DNA from: Agarilytica sp045430345
GTDB taxonomy: Bacteria > Pseudomonadota > Gammaproteobacteria > Pseudomonadales > Cellvibrionaceae
Assembly: GCA_045430345.1 (NCBI GenBank)
Contig: JAILXT010000001.1
Coordinates: 868,001-932,000, forward strand
Length of the DNA: 64,000 nt
Direction of reading: 5' to 3'
Shown here: one piece after another, positions 9,246 to 17,471 of the stretch
How positions within the stretch are numbered: position 1 is the stretch's first letter
How the letters are laid out: every line of letters begins with the position of its first letter
The notes under the pieces: model-generated
The model's database searches: none
What the model was told of the DNA's origin: nothing
What the model saw: only the letters and a program-made list of their open reading frames with translations
Program-made: the position numbers and the translations under genes

Positions 9246-9860
9246 CTAAAACAAATACCCTAGCCCAACACTAAACTGGTTGTTATGAACAGTTTTTTCC
9301 TCGTCACCGATAATCAATGACGTCTGGTAGATATAGTCCCGATAATCTAATCGAAGTACATATTTACGACTAAATTCTATCTGATAACCCACACCAATGG
9401 TGTAGGTAAAGTTTTCCTCGCCTCCGAAATCGGTATAACCAATCCCACCAACTGTATAAAGCGCCGATAGATGTGCACTGTCACCAGCGCCAAAAAACTC
9501 CCCTTGAAAGAGGTTGTAACCCAGTAAAAGATCGTAATGAGAAAAGGAGCGGTCAAACGCGAAAACATTAGAGCTGTCTGCTTCTTCAAAGGAAGACTTA
9601 GAAACATCAGCCTGAACATAGTTATATTGAAGGAAAAAATCTTCCGAGGCTTTAAAGGTGACATTCGCGCCAATCACGTATTCAGCAGGAAAATCCTCCA
9701 GGTTGATCACGCCAGCTACCAGGCTCACATCAAAAAGCTCTGAGTTCACATTCAGCTCACTAGCATTTGCAGCCATCGGAACAGTCGCCACGAAAGCAGC
9801 AACGCCCAGAGCCTTAGCGTGTAACGGTTTTAGAAAAAGGTGTTGAAGCCAATTCGCCAC
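9246..9860 (-). CDS. Outer-membrane beta-barrel protein (GltA/B-like)
   Basis: A 204-residue exported barrel: hydrophobic signal segment ending near Ala-Asn-Ala-Ser, about eight amphipathic strands, and a C-terminal Tyr-Leu-Phe. The start is a GTG located inside the upstream barrel gene (31-base overlap). A strong GGAGG sits 10 bases before it, still inside the upstream coding sequence, which supports this start and implies translational coupling. It is a clear paralogue of the plus-strand barrel at 8483-9187. In Agl-Glt and Nfs systems, two small barrels (GltA/GltB, NfsA/NfsB) form the outer-membrane part; this pair probably does the same here (inference). Confidence 0.85.
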   Translation of the reverse strand: MANWLQHLFLKPLHAKALGVAAFVATVPMAANASELNVNSELFDVSLVAGVINLEDFPAEYVIGANVTFKASEDFFLQYNYVQADVSKSSFEEADSSNVFAFDRSFSHYDLLLGYNLFQGEFFGAGDSAHLSALYTVGGIGYTDFGGEENFTYTIGVGYQIEFSRKYVLRLDYRDYIYQTSLIIGDEEKTVHNNQFSVGLGYLF

Positions 9861-10624
9861 GCTTCTAGGTCCTCCGAATCTGAACTAGTGGATACCGAAT
9901 ACCAGCGGTACTCGCCCTTAATAACGAAATTTCGACCAAGATAGAAGCTTGCGCCAAGGCCATAGCTATCAAAATCAGCATCATTTACTGTAAATTCAAC
10001 CTGAGTAGGCTGTGAACCAACTGAGATTCGGCCGGTCCCTACAGACAAGAATGGCGATAATTTCCAATGCGCTGCAGGCTCGATACTGATATTCGCGGCA
10101 TAATAATCTCCGCTCGCATCTGTACCGAACACCCTTCCGAGCTCTGCGTCCGCTCCGAGCCAACTCAAAAAACGGTAGCCTCCAGTGACGCTGAACACTT
10201 CATAGCCATCAAAATCCCCACCCCGGAACTGACCAGTAGATAGACCCGTTACCCAGCTGTTTTTGATGTAATCGCCGTATCCAACAGATGGTAGGTCCGC
10301 AGGTTCGCCGGTACTTTGTATTGTGCGGGATATCTGTGCGGCTGTCGTCCATCCAACTTTTCCATTTTCGGCGCGTATTTCATACCAGTCAGGACGACGA
10401 GTTAGCACCTCGATCTTCTCTCCCTGCTCGATGGTATAGAACACCGGATAACCGCGCCCAGGTCCTGAATGCACATCCGCGTAAGCGTCAATTACCTCAA
10501 GAATGGTTGTTTTCTTTCGGTCGTCTTGGCTTGATTGACCTTCAGGCGTTACAGCCTCTTCCGCATACGCCCCAGCTGTACTCATAAAGCATACAACTGC
10601 AAGCCATATAGTTTTTTTTAACAT
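9830..10624 (-). CDS. SH3 domain plus outer-membrane beta-barrel protein
   Basis: A 264-residue exported protein: signal peptide (cut after Ala-Tyr-Ala-Glu), a bacterial SH3 (SH3b) domain at about residues 40-100 with the usual GPGRGYPVF and DWYEIRAENGKVGW elements, then a small beta-barrel to the end. The last six residues, GFNTFF, match those of the plus-strand barrel at 8483-9187. SH3b domains often bind peptidoglycan or peptides, so this barrel could tie the outer membrane to the wall or to the TPR proteins. It is the first gene of a two-gene operon with the barrel at 9246-9860 and ends at the terminator near 9.2 kb. Confidence 0.85.
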   Translation of the reverse strand: MLKKTIWLAVVCFMSTAGAYAEEAVTPEGQSSQDDRKKTTILEVIDAYADVHSGPGRGYPVFYTIEQGEKIEVLTRRPDWYEIRAENGKVGWTTAAQISRTIQSTGEPADLPSVGYGDYIKNSWVTGLSTGQFRGGDFDGYEVFSVTGGYRFLSWLGADAELGRVFGTDASGDYYAANISIEPAAHWKLSPFLSVGTGRISVGSQPTQVEFTVNDADFDSYGLGASFYLGRNFVIKGEYRWYSVSTSSDSEDLEAWRIGFNTFF

Positions 10625-10874
10625 CGTCGAAACACCGTCGTTATTGTTTTCACGTGTTCAAATTTCGTGTTTTATGAAGCCTTTGGAACATTATATGGCA
10701 GACACCTCATAATGGTCCCGTTATTTATGCGTTCTTGTGACGCATTCCCCTATCTGATCATTGGCGATTATTCCCGCACTTCGTCGGCAAAGTCTTCTTG
10801 CATAAGCACTGTGATTTTAAGCGCTATCTGCTAATATTCGAGCTAATATCAACGTAGGAATACCTTCGCTTCAT

Positions 10875-12323
10875 ATGCGCAAATTTTCGTTCATCTTTAC
10901 ATCTATTTCACTAGCTCTTCTCTCTGCTTCAAGCCAAGCGAGCTTTATTCAATACTTTAAAGACGAGCATGGGGACACCAAGTGGCAGTATGTTGCTAAT
11001 TTCTCCAGTTCGGTATTGATCGTCGCGCTTAGCGTAGCAATTGTTACCCTATTTTTCAGCCATCGCAAACAAGTCAAAGCAAATCGCGCCTTAAAAGAAA
11101 TTCGAGATGCGCTAGAACAGCGTGTACTTGAGCGCACTGCCAACCTCGATGAATCGAATCAATTACTGAGGGAATCCAATACGGCCCTTGAAGGGGAAAT
11201 TGAGCAGCACAAAAATACATCGATCTTGCTCCAAGCCTCGGAGGCATACATCAAAAACATATTGCAATCCATGCCGTCAATGTTAATTGGATTGGATAGC
11301 GAGCTAAAAATCACACAGTGGAATCGATGCGCAGAAGAAGTTACCGGCATCGATCACGAGAAAGCGCGCGGTGCGAATTTATGGGAGATTTATCCGACGA
11401 TCACCATATCACCTCAACAGGTAAAAGATGTTCTTGTTAGCGGCCTATCCTCCACAATAAAACACAGCCAGCGTGGTCAATACTATTTTGATATCCGCAT
11501 ATTTCCTTTAAAGGGGCAGCTCGATAACGGTGTGGTTGTGCTTGTTGAAAATGTAACGCAACGAACACTCGCGGAAAACATGCTGATTCAACGCGACAAA
11601 ATGTCATCCATGGGAGAACTAGCATCGACCATGGCTCACGATATCGCATCACCACTACAAGCGATTTCAGACGATCTTTCTACAATTCAAGAATCAATCT
11701 CGACATACGAATCGAATACCAAAAAAGATAAAATCGACGCGTTATTAAGTGATGCTTCGGAACGTGGTTCACAAGTGTCCAGCGTTATTAATAATCTTCT
11801 AGAATTTGCGCGCAGCCACGGTGATAAAAAACGCGTCGCATCGATGCCTGAAATACTCGAACACTCTGTTAGCCTTGCAGAAACCACGCTATCTGACCCG
11901 TCGGGCTTGCGGTTTCAGGATATCTCTGTGGAGCGCAACATTGAGAAAGATCTACCGCCGATCCCCTGTTACATCGCGGAAATGCAACAGGTATTCCTGA
12001 GTCTCTTTAGACATTGCGCTCACGCCTTGGCAAAAGTTGATAAGTCAGACTTCCAACCACATATTAAAGTCGAAATTAGTGAATGCTACGATGCCATGTG
12101 GATTAAGGTTGCTCACAACGGAGTCGGATTAACCGGAGAAGAGCAACAGGATATATTCGAACCATTTGTGAGTACTTGGCCCCATAAAAACGAACCCTCA
12201 GAAGGCGAAAACAGGCTTTCATTTACACATTTTATTATTACAGATCATCACCAAGGCCAGCTTGCTATTACTTCAGATGTAAATGTTGGAACAACCTTCC
12301 ACATCCAATTACAGTTAAACTAA
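10875..12323 (+). CDS. PAS sensor histidine kinase homologue with degenerate ATP site
   Basis: A 482-residue membrane sensor: signal-like segment (1-22), one membrane helix (about 43-62), coiled coil (65-120), PAS domain (about 122-230), dimerisation domain with His255 in the motif MAHDIASPL, and a C-terminal GHKL-type fold. The ATP site is damaged. The N-box position is His380 (FRHCAHAL) instead of Asn, the G1 motif reads HNGVGL with His414 instead of Asp, and the G2 glycine motif is absent (NRLSFT). The overall fold and the final VGTTFHIQL strand remain. It may therefore be a pseudokinase, a phosphatase, or a partner needing another ATPase domain. No response regulator gene is adjacent. The next gene follows after 14 bases. 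Confidence 0.85.
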   Translation: MRKFSFIFTSISLALLSASSQASFIQYFKDEHGDTKWQYVANFSSSVLIVALSVAIVTLFFSHRKQVKANRALKEIRDALEQRVLERTANLDESNQLLRESNTALEGEIEQHKNTSILLQASEAYIKNILQSMPSMLIGLDSELKITQWNRCAEEVTGIDHEKARGANLWEIYPTITISPQQVKDVLVSGLSSTIKHSQRGQYYFDIRIFPLKGQLDNGVVVLVENVTQRTLAENMLIQRDKMSSMGELASTMAHDIASPLQAISDDLSTIQESISTYESNTKKDKIDALLSDASERGSQVSSVINNLLEFARSHGDKKRVASMPEILEHSVSLAETTLSDPSGLRFQDISVERNIEKDLPPIPCYIAEMQQVFLSLFRHCAHALAKVDKSDFQPHIKVEISECYDAMWIKVAHNGVGLTGEEQQDIFEPFVSTWPHKNEPSEGENRLSFTHFIITDHHQGQLAITSDVNVGTTFHIQLQLN

Positions 12324-12337
12324 TTTGGAGATACACC

Positions 12338-12721
12338 ATGAAGTACAAAGGGAGTTGTCACTGCCAGAAAATTAAATTCGAAATAGAAGCGCCTGAAAAT
12401 TTAGAGGCCGACTACTGCAATTGTTCTATATGTAAAAAATCCGGTTTTCTGCACCTCATTCGCCCACTAAGTAAATTCACCATCACCGAGGGAAAGGAAC
12501 ACCTAAGCTGTTACACGTTTAACACTGGTGTCGCGCAACATACCTTCTGTAAACATTGCGGAGTAAAACCTTTTTACACACCAAGATCTAACCCAGACGG
12601 AATTGATATAAATGTAAATTGCTTAGATACAGAAGCTAAAGCAGTGTCCATAACAAAATTTGATGGGCAGAACTGGGAGTTACATGCACATAAAATCACG
12701 CATAAGAGCACCGACAAATAG
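12338..12721 (+). CDS. GFA/CENP-V domain zinc protein
   Basis: A 127-residue single-domain protein of the GFA (glutathione-dependent formaldehyde-activating enzyme-like) fold. The zinc ligands are visible: Cys7-x-Cys9, Cys27-x-Cys29-x-x-Cys32 and Cys71-x-x-Cys74. The family binds glutathione adducts or unknown thiol substrates; most members have no proven reaction, so formaldehyde activity should not be assumed. A GGAG-type ribosome site precedes the ATG. The gene lies 14 bases after the degenerate sensor and may be co-transcribed, though no functional link is obvious. Confidence 0.9.
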   Translation: MKYKGSCHCQKIKFEIEAPENLEADYCNCSICKKSGFLHLIRPLSKFTITEGKEHLSCYTFNTGVAQHTFCKHCGVKPFYTPRSNPDGIDINVNCLDTEAKAVSITKFDGQNWELHAHKITHKSTDK

Positions 12722-12916
12722 CGTACTCCCAAGATGATGACTTGCCCCCAAATACTGAATTAGATAGTTTCCCTTAAAAAACCTTCACCACTAAGAAGCT
12801 TCTCCTATATTAGTGCCCATATCTTTGCTCCCAGGTATCCGCACTACCATAAAAATCAAAAAAAACAAGACTATACGATTGCATAAAAATATTTCTCAGA
12901 AGTACAACCTCTAACA

Positions 12917-14113
12917 TCACAGCCGACCCACCACTTCATTATGCCTCGGGTAAGGAGACGGGTATCGTCCCATTAACAGGCTTAGAGATACGCTCCCCTT
13001 TTTATATTCATCCGTAGTGATTTCAGCAAGGTCGGAGAGCTTAGATTGCGCATATCTCCGAAGCTTTAAATTACTCGTATTTTGAGCAACAAACTCAAGA
13101 GCGCTCTCATACCTAACGCCTCCCCTTTTAGAGAGCAGCTTAGAAATCCAAGCATATGAATCGATAGCAACAGGGTCTTCAGTTTTGTTAAAGTTCGTCA
13201 GAAGCACCTCCGCCGCAACGTCAAGTAATTCAATATTATCAACACCCTCATTATAGAGTTTTTCCGCAACGGTTTTTATGGAAGCGGGCCTGTTACTCAT
13301 GAGCATCGCAAGATGTAGGCCATGATCACTAAGTAATCCGGTGTTTCCTGTCTGACGACGGTATGGCATATGCTCTTCAAATGCCAACGAATCTATGACT
13401 GTGCTCTGAAACATCCAGCCCTTTTTTTTATTAAACCCAAAAACAACACGACCTTGACCGCGATAGTAAAAAGTAAGACGTAAAAACTTAAGATGGATCA
13501 AAAAACCATCAGAAACACGGGTTAGACCGCTAACGACATGTTGAGGAGGACCTGCCAACGCAAACATTTTCTCAATATTGTCGCCCTTCTTTAATTGTGT
13601 GAGTTTTGATTTAATAGGGATCGAATCAACATCCAAACTGAGCGCATCATTAATATATCCTGATCGAATCGCCTCAAAATCAATGCCACCAGAAAGATAC
13701 TGCTCAACTTTATGCTTTTGCGATTTTTTCAAGTAAGATCTACTGGCTGCTCGCACTTTTTTAAAGTTCGCTCCGCTATCCTTTAACTGTGCATTCACTT
13801 TTCTAAGAGCATCAGCATATCGATAACTCGAGCTTCGCGATAAAATCTTTGCTATCCAAACTTTATTTTCTTCTGGGTATTCTTTATCCGCACCGTACTC
13901 AGTCAACACATCAACCAGCAATTCTAAAGTTTTTTCATCTCGCTCTTCGGCATGATCATAGATGTCTTTAAATATTGGATACAGCTGATTTACCGATTGA
14001 GACGTTGTTATCACATACTTATAAGCCCATTGCTTGCTTTCGCCAGCATGCAAATCCACACCAATCGAGCACAACAAAAACATTAACCCAGATACAATTA
14101 CAAACTTTTTCAA
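12917..14113 (-). CDS. Exported protein with internal duplication, unknown function
   Basis: A protein of about 398 residues with a signal peptide (MKK-type start, cut near Leu-His-Ala-Gly). The best start is a TTG immediately before two Lys codons, with GGGAG 8 bases upstream; an earlier in-frame TTG at 14149 lacks this. Two all-helical halves resemble each other: VWIAKILSRSSSYRYADAL in the first and AWISKLLSKRGGVRYESAL in the second, each followed by basic helices. A beta-rich part lies between them (FLIHLKFLRLTFYYRG and following). I recognise no family. It is possibly a periplasmic HEAT-like repeat protein. It lies 80 bases downstream of the lipoprotein gene on the same strand. Confidence 0.75.
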   Translation of the reverse strand: MKKFVIVSGLMFLLCSIGVDLHAGESKQWAYKYVITTSQSVNQLYPIFKDIYDHAEERDEKTLELLVDVLTEYGADKEYPEENKVWIAKILSRSSSYRYADALRKVNAQLKDSGANFKKVRAASRSYLKKSQKHKVEQYLSGGIDFEAIRSGYINDALSLDVDSIPIKSKLTQLKKGDNIEKMFALAGPPQHVVSGLTRVSDGFLIHLKFLRLTFYYRGQGRVVFGFNKKKGWMFQSTVIDSLAFEEHMPYRRQTGNTGLLSDHGLHLAMLMSNRPASIKTVAEKLYNEGVDNIELLDVAAEVLLTNFNKTEDPVAIDSYAWISKLLSKRGGVRYESALEFVAQNTSNLKLRRYAQSKLSDLAEITTDEYKKGSVSLSLLMGRYPSPYPRHNEVVGRL

Positions 14114-14193
14114 CAATAAGACTCCCAAAAAATATTCTTGCTTATCCAAACTCCCCGCAAAGGAATACGGGGAGTCGCAGTAATTTCACTAGG

Positions 14194-14769
14194 TTATATA
14201 CCGCTTTCCGCTTTCAATACCTGCTTAATCGTATCGCTTTTTTCATTCCATTTTGGAAGATATTTTTCCTTCAGCTTTTTAACGCTTTCTTTGTTTTTAC
14301 TTGCCCAAACTCGGCCCTGCTCATTTATTTTTACTTCTTTTGTTTCCTTAACCCACTGATCAATATCGCCTTTAGGAACCTGGCCATTCATTGGCCTAAA
14401 ACTAAAGCGTGCTTTCCAAACACCCATTCGCGGCTGAACATTTACATAGTACGTTTTATTTGGAAGAAGTTCTGCTTGTAAAAAATCAGCACTTTCCCCG
14501 ACGACCATAAACATATGGCTTCCTGGATCAGACTGATAACAGACTCGGGTATTTGCTGATACCGTACCAATATATTCATCGCCATCGTAAATAGTGGACT
14601 GTATTGCGCCCCCAAAACTTGTAGGCCTCATGAAATGTATTAACGCTTTTCCTTCTTCTGGAGCAATTGTTTGCTGCTCAGGAGGTATTACTGTCATATG
14701 ATTACTTGCACATGCCCCAAGAAGCACAGAAACACTCGCTATAAATATTAACCCCAATTTTCGTAACAT
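14194..14769 (-). CDS. Outer-membrane-type lipoprotein, DUF2846-like
   Basis: A 191-residue lipoprotein with lipobox LLGAC (Cys20). The central part (residues about 40-125) has the pattern of the DUF2846 family: a HFMRP strand, an 'IYDGDEYIGTV' segment and a TYYVNV strand. The C-terminal 60 residues are charged helix. The family is of unknown function and often membrane-attached. It may be co-transcribed with the duplicated exported protein downstream. Confidence 0.8.
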   Translation of the reverse strand: MLRKLGLIFIASVSVLLGACASNHMTVIPPEQQTIAPEEGKALIHFMRPTSFGGAIQSTIYDGDEYIGTVSANTRVCYQSDPGSHMFMVVGESADFLQAELLPNKTYYVNVQPRMGVWKARFSFRPMNGQVPKGDIDQWVKETKEVKINEQGRVWASKNKESVKKLKEKYLPKWNEKSDTIKQVLKAESGI

Positions 14770-15236
14770 TTTTATATCCTTTATCGATTTATTTTTAACT
14801 AACTCTTAACGTTCCTATAAAGCGCAGCCGAAACACCGTGAACCAACGGAACATGGTGGTAATGAAACGCTTTTGTTAAATGGACTAAACCTTCGACAAA
14901 TTTGGCAGCTGGTTCGTATAACGCTGCAATTATTTGATTGATCTCCTATCCTTAGAGCCCGCCTTTAGCGGAATTGACTGAAGAACACCCAAAGAGACGA
15001 GGGAAATTTCCCGCACAATAATGAACCAAGTTTCAACCCGTGTCTAGATACCCAATTACTAACCCCATTCATTACATCTAGAAACGATAACGTTGGAATC
15101 AATATTAAAACGAGAATTGGCACATAGGAATATAACGCTGAGATTGAATGCAAGTGGGAACAGAAAAAACGCGATAAATTACCGCCCACAACACCAACTA
15201 TTAGTAAACGCTAAGCTATTGATTTTTGGGGGAATT
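14770..15236. other. Intergenic stretch, no gene recognised
   Basis: About 470 bases between the lipoprotein start and the tRNA-His 3' end. Small reading frames here have no ribosome site or family features. I looked for integron attachment-site and transposon-end patterns and found none I could defend. The right part receives transcripts from the tRNA operon, but I saw no strong terminator. Confidence 0.5.
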
Positions 15237-15313
15237 TGGGGTGAACGACGGGGATTGAACCCGCGACCACCGGAATCACAATCCGGGGCTCTACCAACTG
15301 AGCTACGTTCACC
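15237..15313 (-). tRNA. tRNA-His (GTG)
   Basis: A full cloverleaf with the anticodon GTG in the loop TTGTGAT. The acceptor stem includes the extra 5' G (position -1) opposite C73, the hallmark of tRNA-His, and the 3' CCA is encoded. It is the last tRNA of a Pro-Arg-His operon. Confidence 0.97.
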
Positions 15314-15372
15314 ATTGAGACTAGAACCGCCTGTAGAAAGGCTAATGGGATTCTAGATTATAAACTAAGGCA

Positions 15373-15449
<77 letters not shown>

Positions 15450-15483
15450 TCTAATAGCCCTACATTTACAGAAAGGCTCGAAA

Positions 15484-15560
15484 TGGTCGGAGTGGAGGGA
15501 TTCGAACCCCCGACATCCTGCTCCCAAAGCAGGCGCGCTACCAGGCTGCGCTACACTCCG
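15484..15560 (-). tRNA. tRNA-Pro (TGG)
   Basis: A cloverleaf with the anticodon TGG (loop TTTGGGA), a T-loop GGTTCGAATCC, an acceptor stem CGGAGTG/CACTCCG and an encoded CCA. It is the first tRNA of the operon, about 80 bases downstream of the predicted transcription start. Confidence 0.97.
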
Positions 15561-15647
15561 TTCAATGGCTCTTACACTCTATTCCGTAGATCTTACTAGT
15601 TTTTAGCAGTCTCTCAAGCTAGAGTAGCCATGTTTCGAGAGGCCAGC

Positions 15648-15676
15648 ATCATACCGGCGCACATAGCGGGCGTCAA
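15648..15676 (-). promoter_or_regulatory. Sigma-70 promoter of the tRNA operon
   Basis: Read on the minus strand: TTGACG, exactly 17 bases, then TATGAT. A GC-rich discriminator (GCTGGCC) follows, as is usual for stringently controlled stable-RNA promoters. The predicted start is near 15641, upstream of tRNA-Pro. Confidence 0.8.
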
Positions 15677-15844
15677 CGTCAATTTGAAACAATTTATTCG
15701 TATGATTTTCAGCGTATCAGATTGATTTTATTGATTTATTTGGTAGATATCGAAAGCTATGGGAAAATATCCCATTACGCTGTTTTGATCACTCAAATCG
15801 GACACTAACACCACACAAAGACTTCACGACATAGGATTCAACGA

Positions 15845-16693
15845 ATGAGCGCACTAGTTCTCGATGGCAAAGCTTTGGCCAAAAAGACGGAAACCGAACT
15901 CAACCAGCGAGTAGCGGCGTTAAAAGAAAAAACGGGCAGCACGCCGATCCTTGCCACCATCCTCGTTGGTGACGACCCCGCATCAGCGACTTATGTGAAA
16001 ATGAAGGGTAACGCATGTACCCGTGTCGGCATGGAGTCCCTCAAAATCGAATTGCCTTCCAGCACAACGACGGAAGCATTATTCAATAAGATTCAAGAAC
16101 TTAACAATAATGACGATGTACACGGCATCTTGTTACAGCATCCCGTTCCTGAACAAATAGACGAGCGCGTGTGTTTTGACGAAATCGCGCTAAGTAAAGA
16201 TGTCGACGGCGTAACATGCCTCGGGTTTGGACGTATGGCTATGGGCGAAGACGCATACGGCTGTGCGACTCCCAAAGGCATCATGCGCTTGCTAGAAGCC
16301 TATGATATTCCCCTTTCAGGCAAACACGCGGTTGTTGTCGGTAGAAGCCCTATTCTTGGTAAACCAATGGCGGCAATGCTACTCAACGCTAACGCTACCG
16401 TTACCATTTGCCACTCGCGCACTAAAAACCTCGCTGACCACATTAAGCAAGCCGATATCGTTGTCGGTGCCGTAGGCAAACCAGAGTTTATCAAAGCCGA
16501 ATGGATTAAAGATGACGCGGTTGTTGTGGATGCGGGCTACCATCCAGGTGGCGTCGGCGATATCGAGTTGGCCCCGCTTTACGAACGGGTCGCTGCAATT
16601 ACGCCCGTGCCCGGAGGTGTTGGCCCGATGACGATTAACACACTGATATACCAAACCGTCGACTCGGGCGAAACTAAACTTACCCGCACATAA
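15845..16693 (+). CDS. folD: Bifunctional methylene-THF dehydrogenase / cyclohydrolase
   Basis: A cytosolic 282-residue FolD (E. coli 288). It oxidises 5,10-methylene-tetrahydrofolate with NADP and hydrolyses the methenyl product to 10-formyl-THF, supplying purine and formyl-Met synthesis. Family signatures are clear: YVKMKGNACTRVGM with the catalytic Tyr/Lys pair, KDVDGVT, the nucleotide-binding GRSPILGKPMA and the C-terminal PVPGGVGPMT. It is the first gene of a plus-strand run, 13 bases before rsuA. Confidence 0.98.
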   Translation: MSALVLDGKALAKKTETELNQRVAALKEKTGSTPILATILVGDDPASATYVKMKGNACTRVGMESLKIELPSSTTTEALFNKIQELNNNDDVHGILLQHPVPEQIDERVCFDEIALSKDVDGVTCLGFGRMAMGEDAYGCATPKGIMRLLEAYDIPLSGKHAVVVGRSPILGKPMAAMLLNANATVTICHSRTKNLADHIKQADIVVGAVGKPEFIKAEWIKDDAVVVDAGYHPGGVGDIELAPLYERVAAITPVPGGVGPMTINTLIYQTVDSGETKLTRT

Positions 16694-16706
16694 CCCTAAT
16701 TTTTTT

Positions 16707-17471
16707 ATGTCCACCCGTATCGACAAGTTTATCAGTAACAATACTGATCATAGTCGTAGCGACGTTCGCAGGCTGATAAAAGCGAAGCGCGTTGAGCTAA
16801 ATGGCGAACTTGTCGACGGCGTAGATGTACGCACAAAAACGAGTAAAGACATCGTTATGTTGGACGGTGTTCGGGTCGAGCCGATTGGTGATGTATATCT
16901 CGTTCTCAACAAACCCCAAGGATATGTCTGTGCCAATGAAGATGGACAACACCCCACCGTCATAGATCTAATCAAACAATCAGCTAACTTTGCCGGAGCA
17001 AAGCTTAAGCCGCTTCCATTTAAAGACCTACAGATAGCGGGCCGATTGGATCTAGACACTACCGGCATGGTGTTAATCACCAATGATGGAAAATGGAACC
17101 ACAACATTACCTCGCCATCCGTCGACTGTAAAAAAGTATATCGCGTATCGCTGGACGAACCACTGTCACCCGCAGCCCCAGCGCAATTTGCAAAAGGCGT
17201 ACAGCTTGAAGGCGAGAAAAAGATGACCCGCCCCGCATTTCTGGAAGTTATCTCACCTAAAAAAGTACGGGTTTCTCTTAGTGAAGGAAAATACCACCAA
17301 GTTAAACGCATGTTCGCCGCCACGGGAAACCATGTGACCCAACTACATCGGGAGTCTATCGCAGGCTTAACGCTAGATAGCTCACTAGATCAAGGGCAAT
17401 TCCGTTATTTAAGCGATGAAGAACTAACACTGATTAAAAAGAATACCCGTGGTACAAAAATCAATGACTAA
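16707..17471 (+). CDS. rsuA: 16S rRNA pseudouridine(516) synthase
   Basis: A 254-residue pseudouridine synthase: an S4 RNA-binding domain (about 1-60), then the catalytic domain with GRLDLDTTG (catalytic second Asp). Segments LNKPQGYVCAN, FAKGVQLEGEK and SEGKYHQVKRMFAATGNHV match E. coli RsuA more closely than RluB, RluE or RluF, so the target is most likely U516 of 16S rRNA. The C-terminus is about 20 residues longer and basic. Its end overlaps the start of the methyltransferase gene by 8 bases, placing two 16S rRNA modification genes together. Confidence 0.92.
   Translation: MSTRIDKFISNNTDHSRSDVRRLIKAKRVELNGELVDGVDVRTKTSKDIVMLDGVRVEPIGDVYLVLNKPQGYVCANEDGQHPTVIDLIKQSANFAGAKLKPLPFKDLQIAGRLDLDTTGMVLITNDGKWNHNITSPSVDCKKVYRVSLDEPLSPAAPAQFAKGVQLEGEKKMTRPAFLEVISPKKVRVSLSEGKYHQVKRMFAATGNHVTQLHRESIAGLTLDSSLDQGQFRYLSDEELTLIKKNTRGTKIND

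Noticed and set aside
12338..12721. Functional formaldehyde-activating enzyme
   Set aside because: The fold and cysteines fit, but most family members lack this activity and no formaldehyde pathway gene is near.
14965..15189. A 74-codon minus-strand reading frame
   Set aside because: No ribosome site, no family features and compositional look of non-coding DNA.
14770..15236. Possible integron attC or other recombination site
   Set aside because: Some GTTA/TAAC-like steps are present but no proper paired core sites, no integrase and no cassette-like gene.
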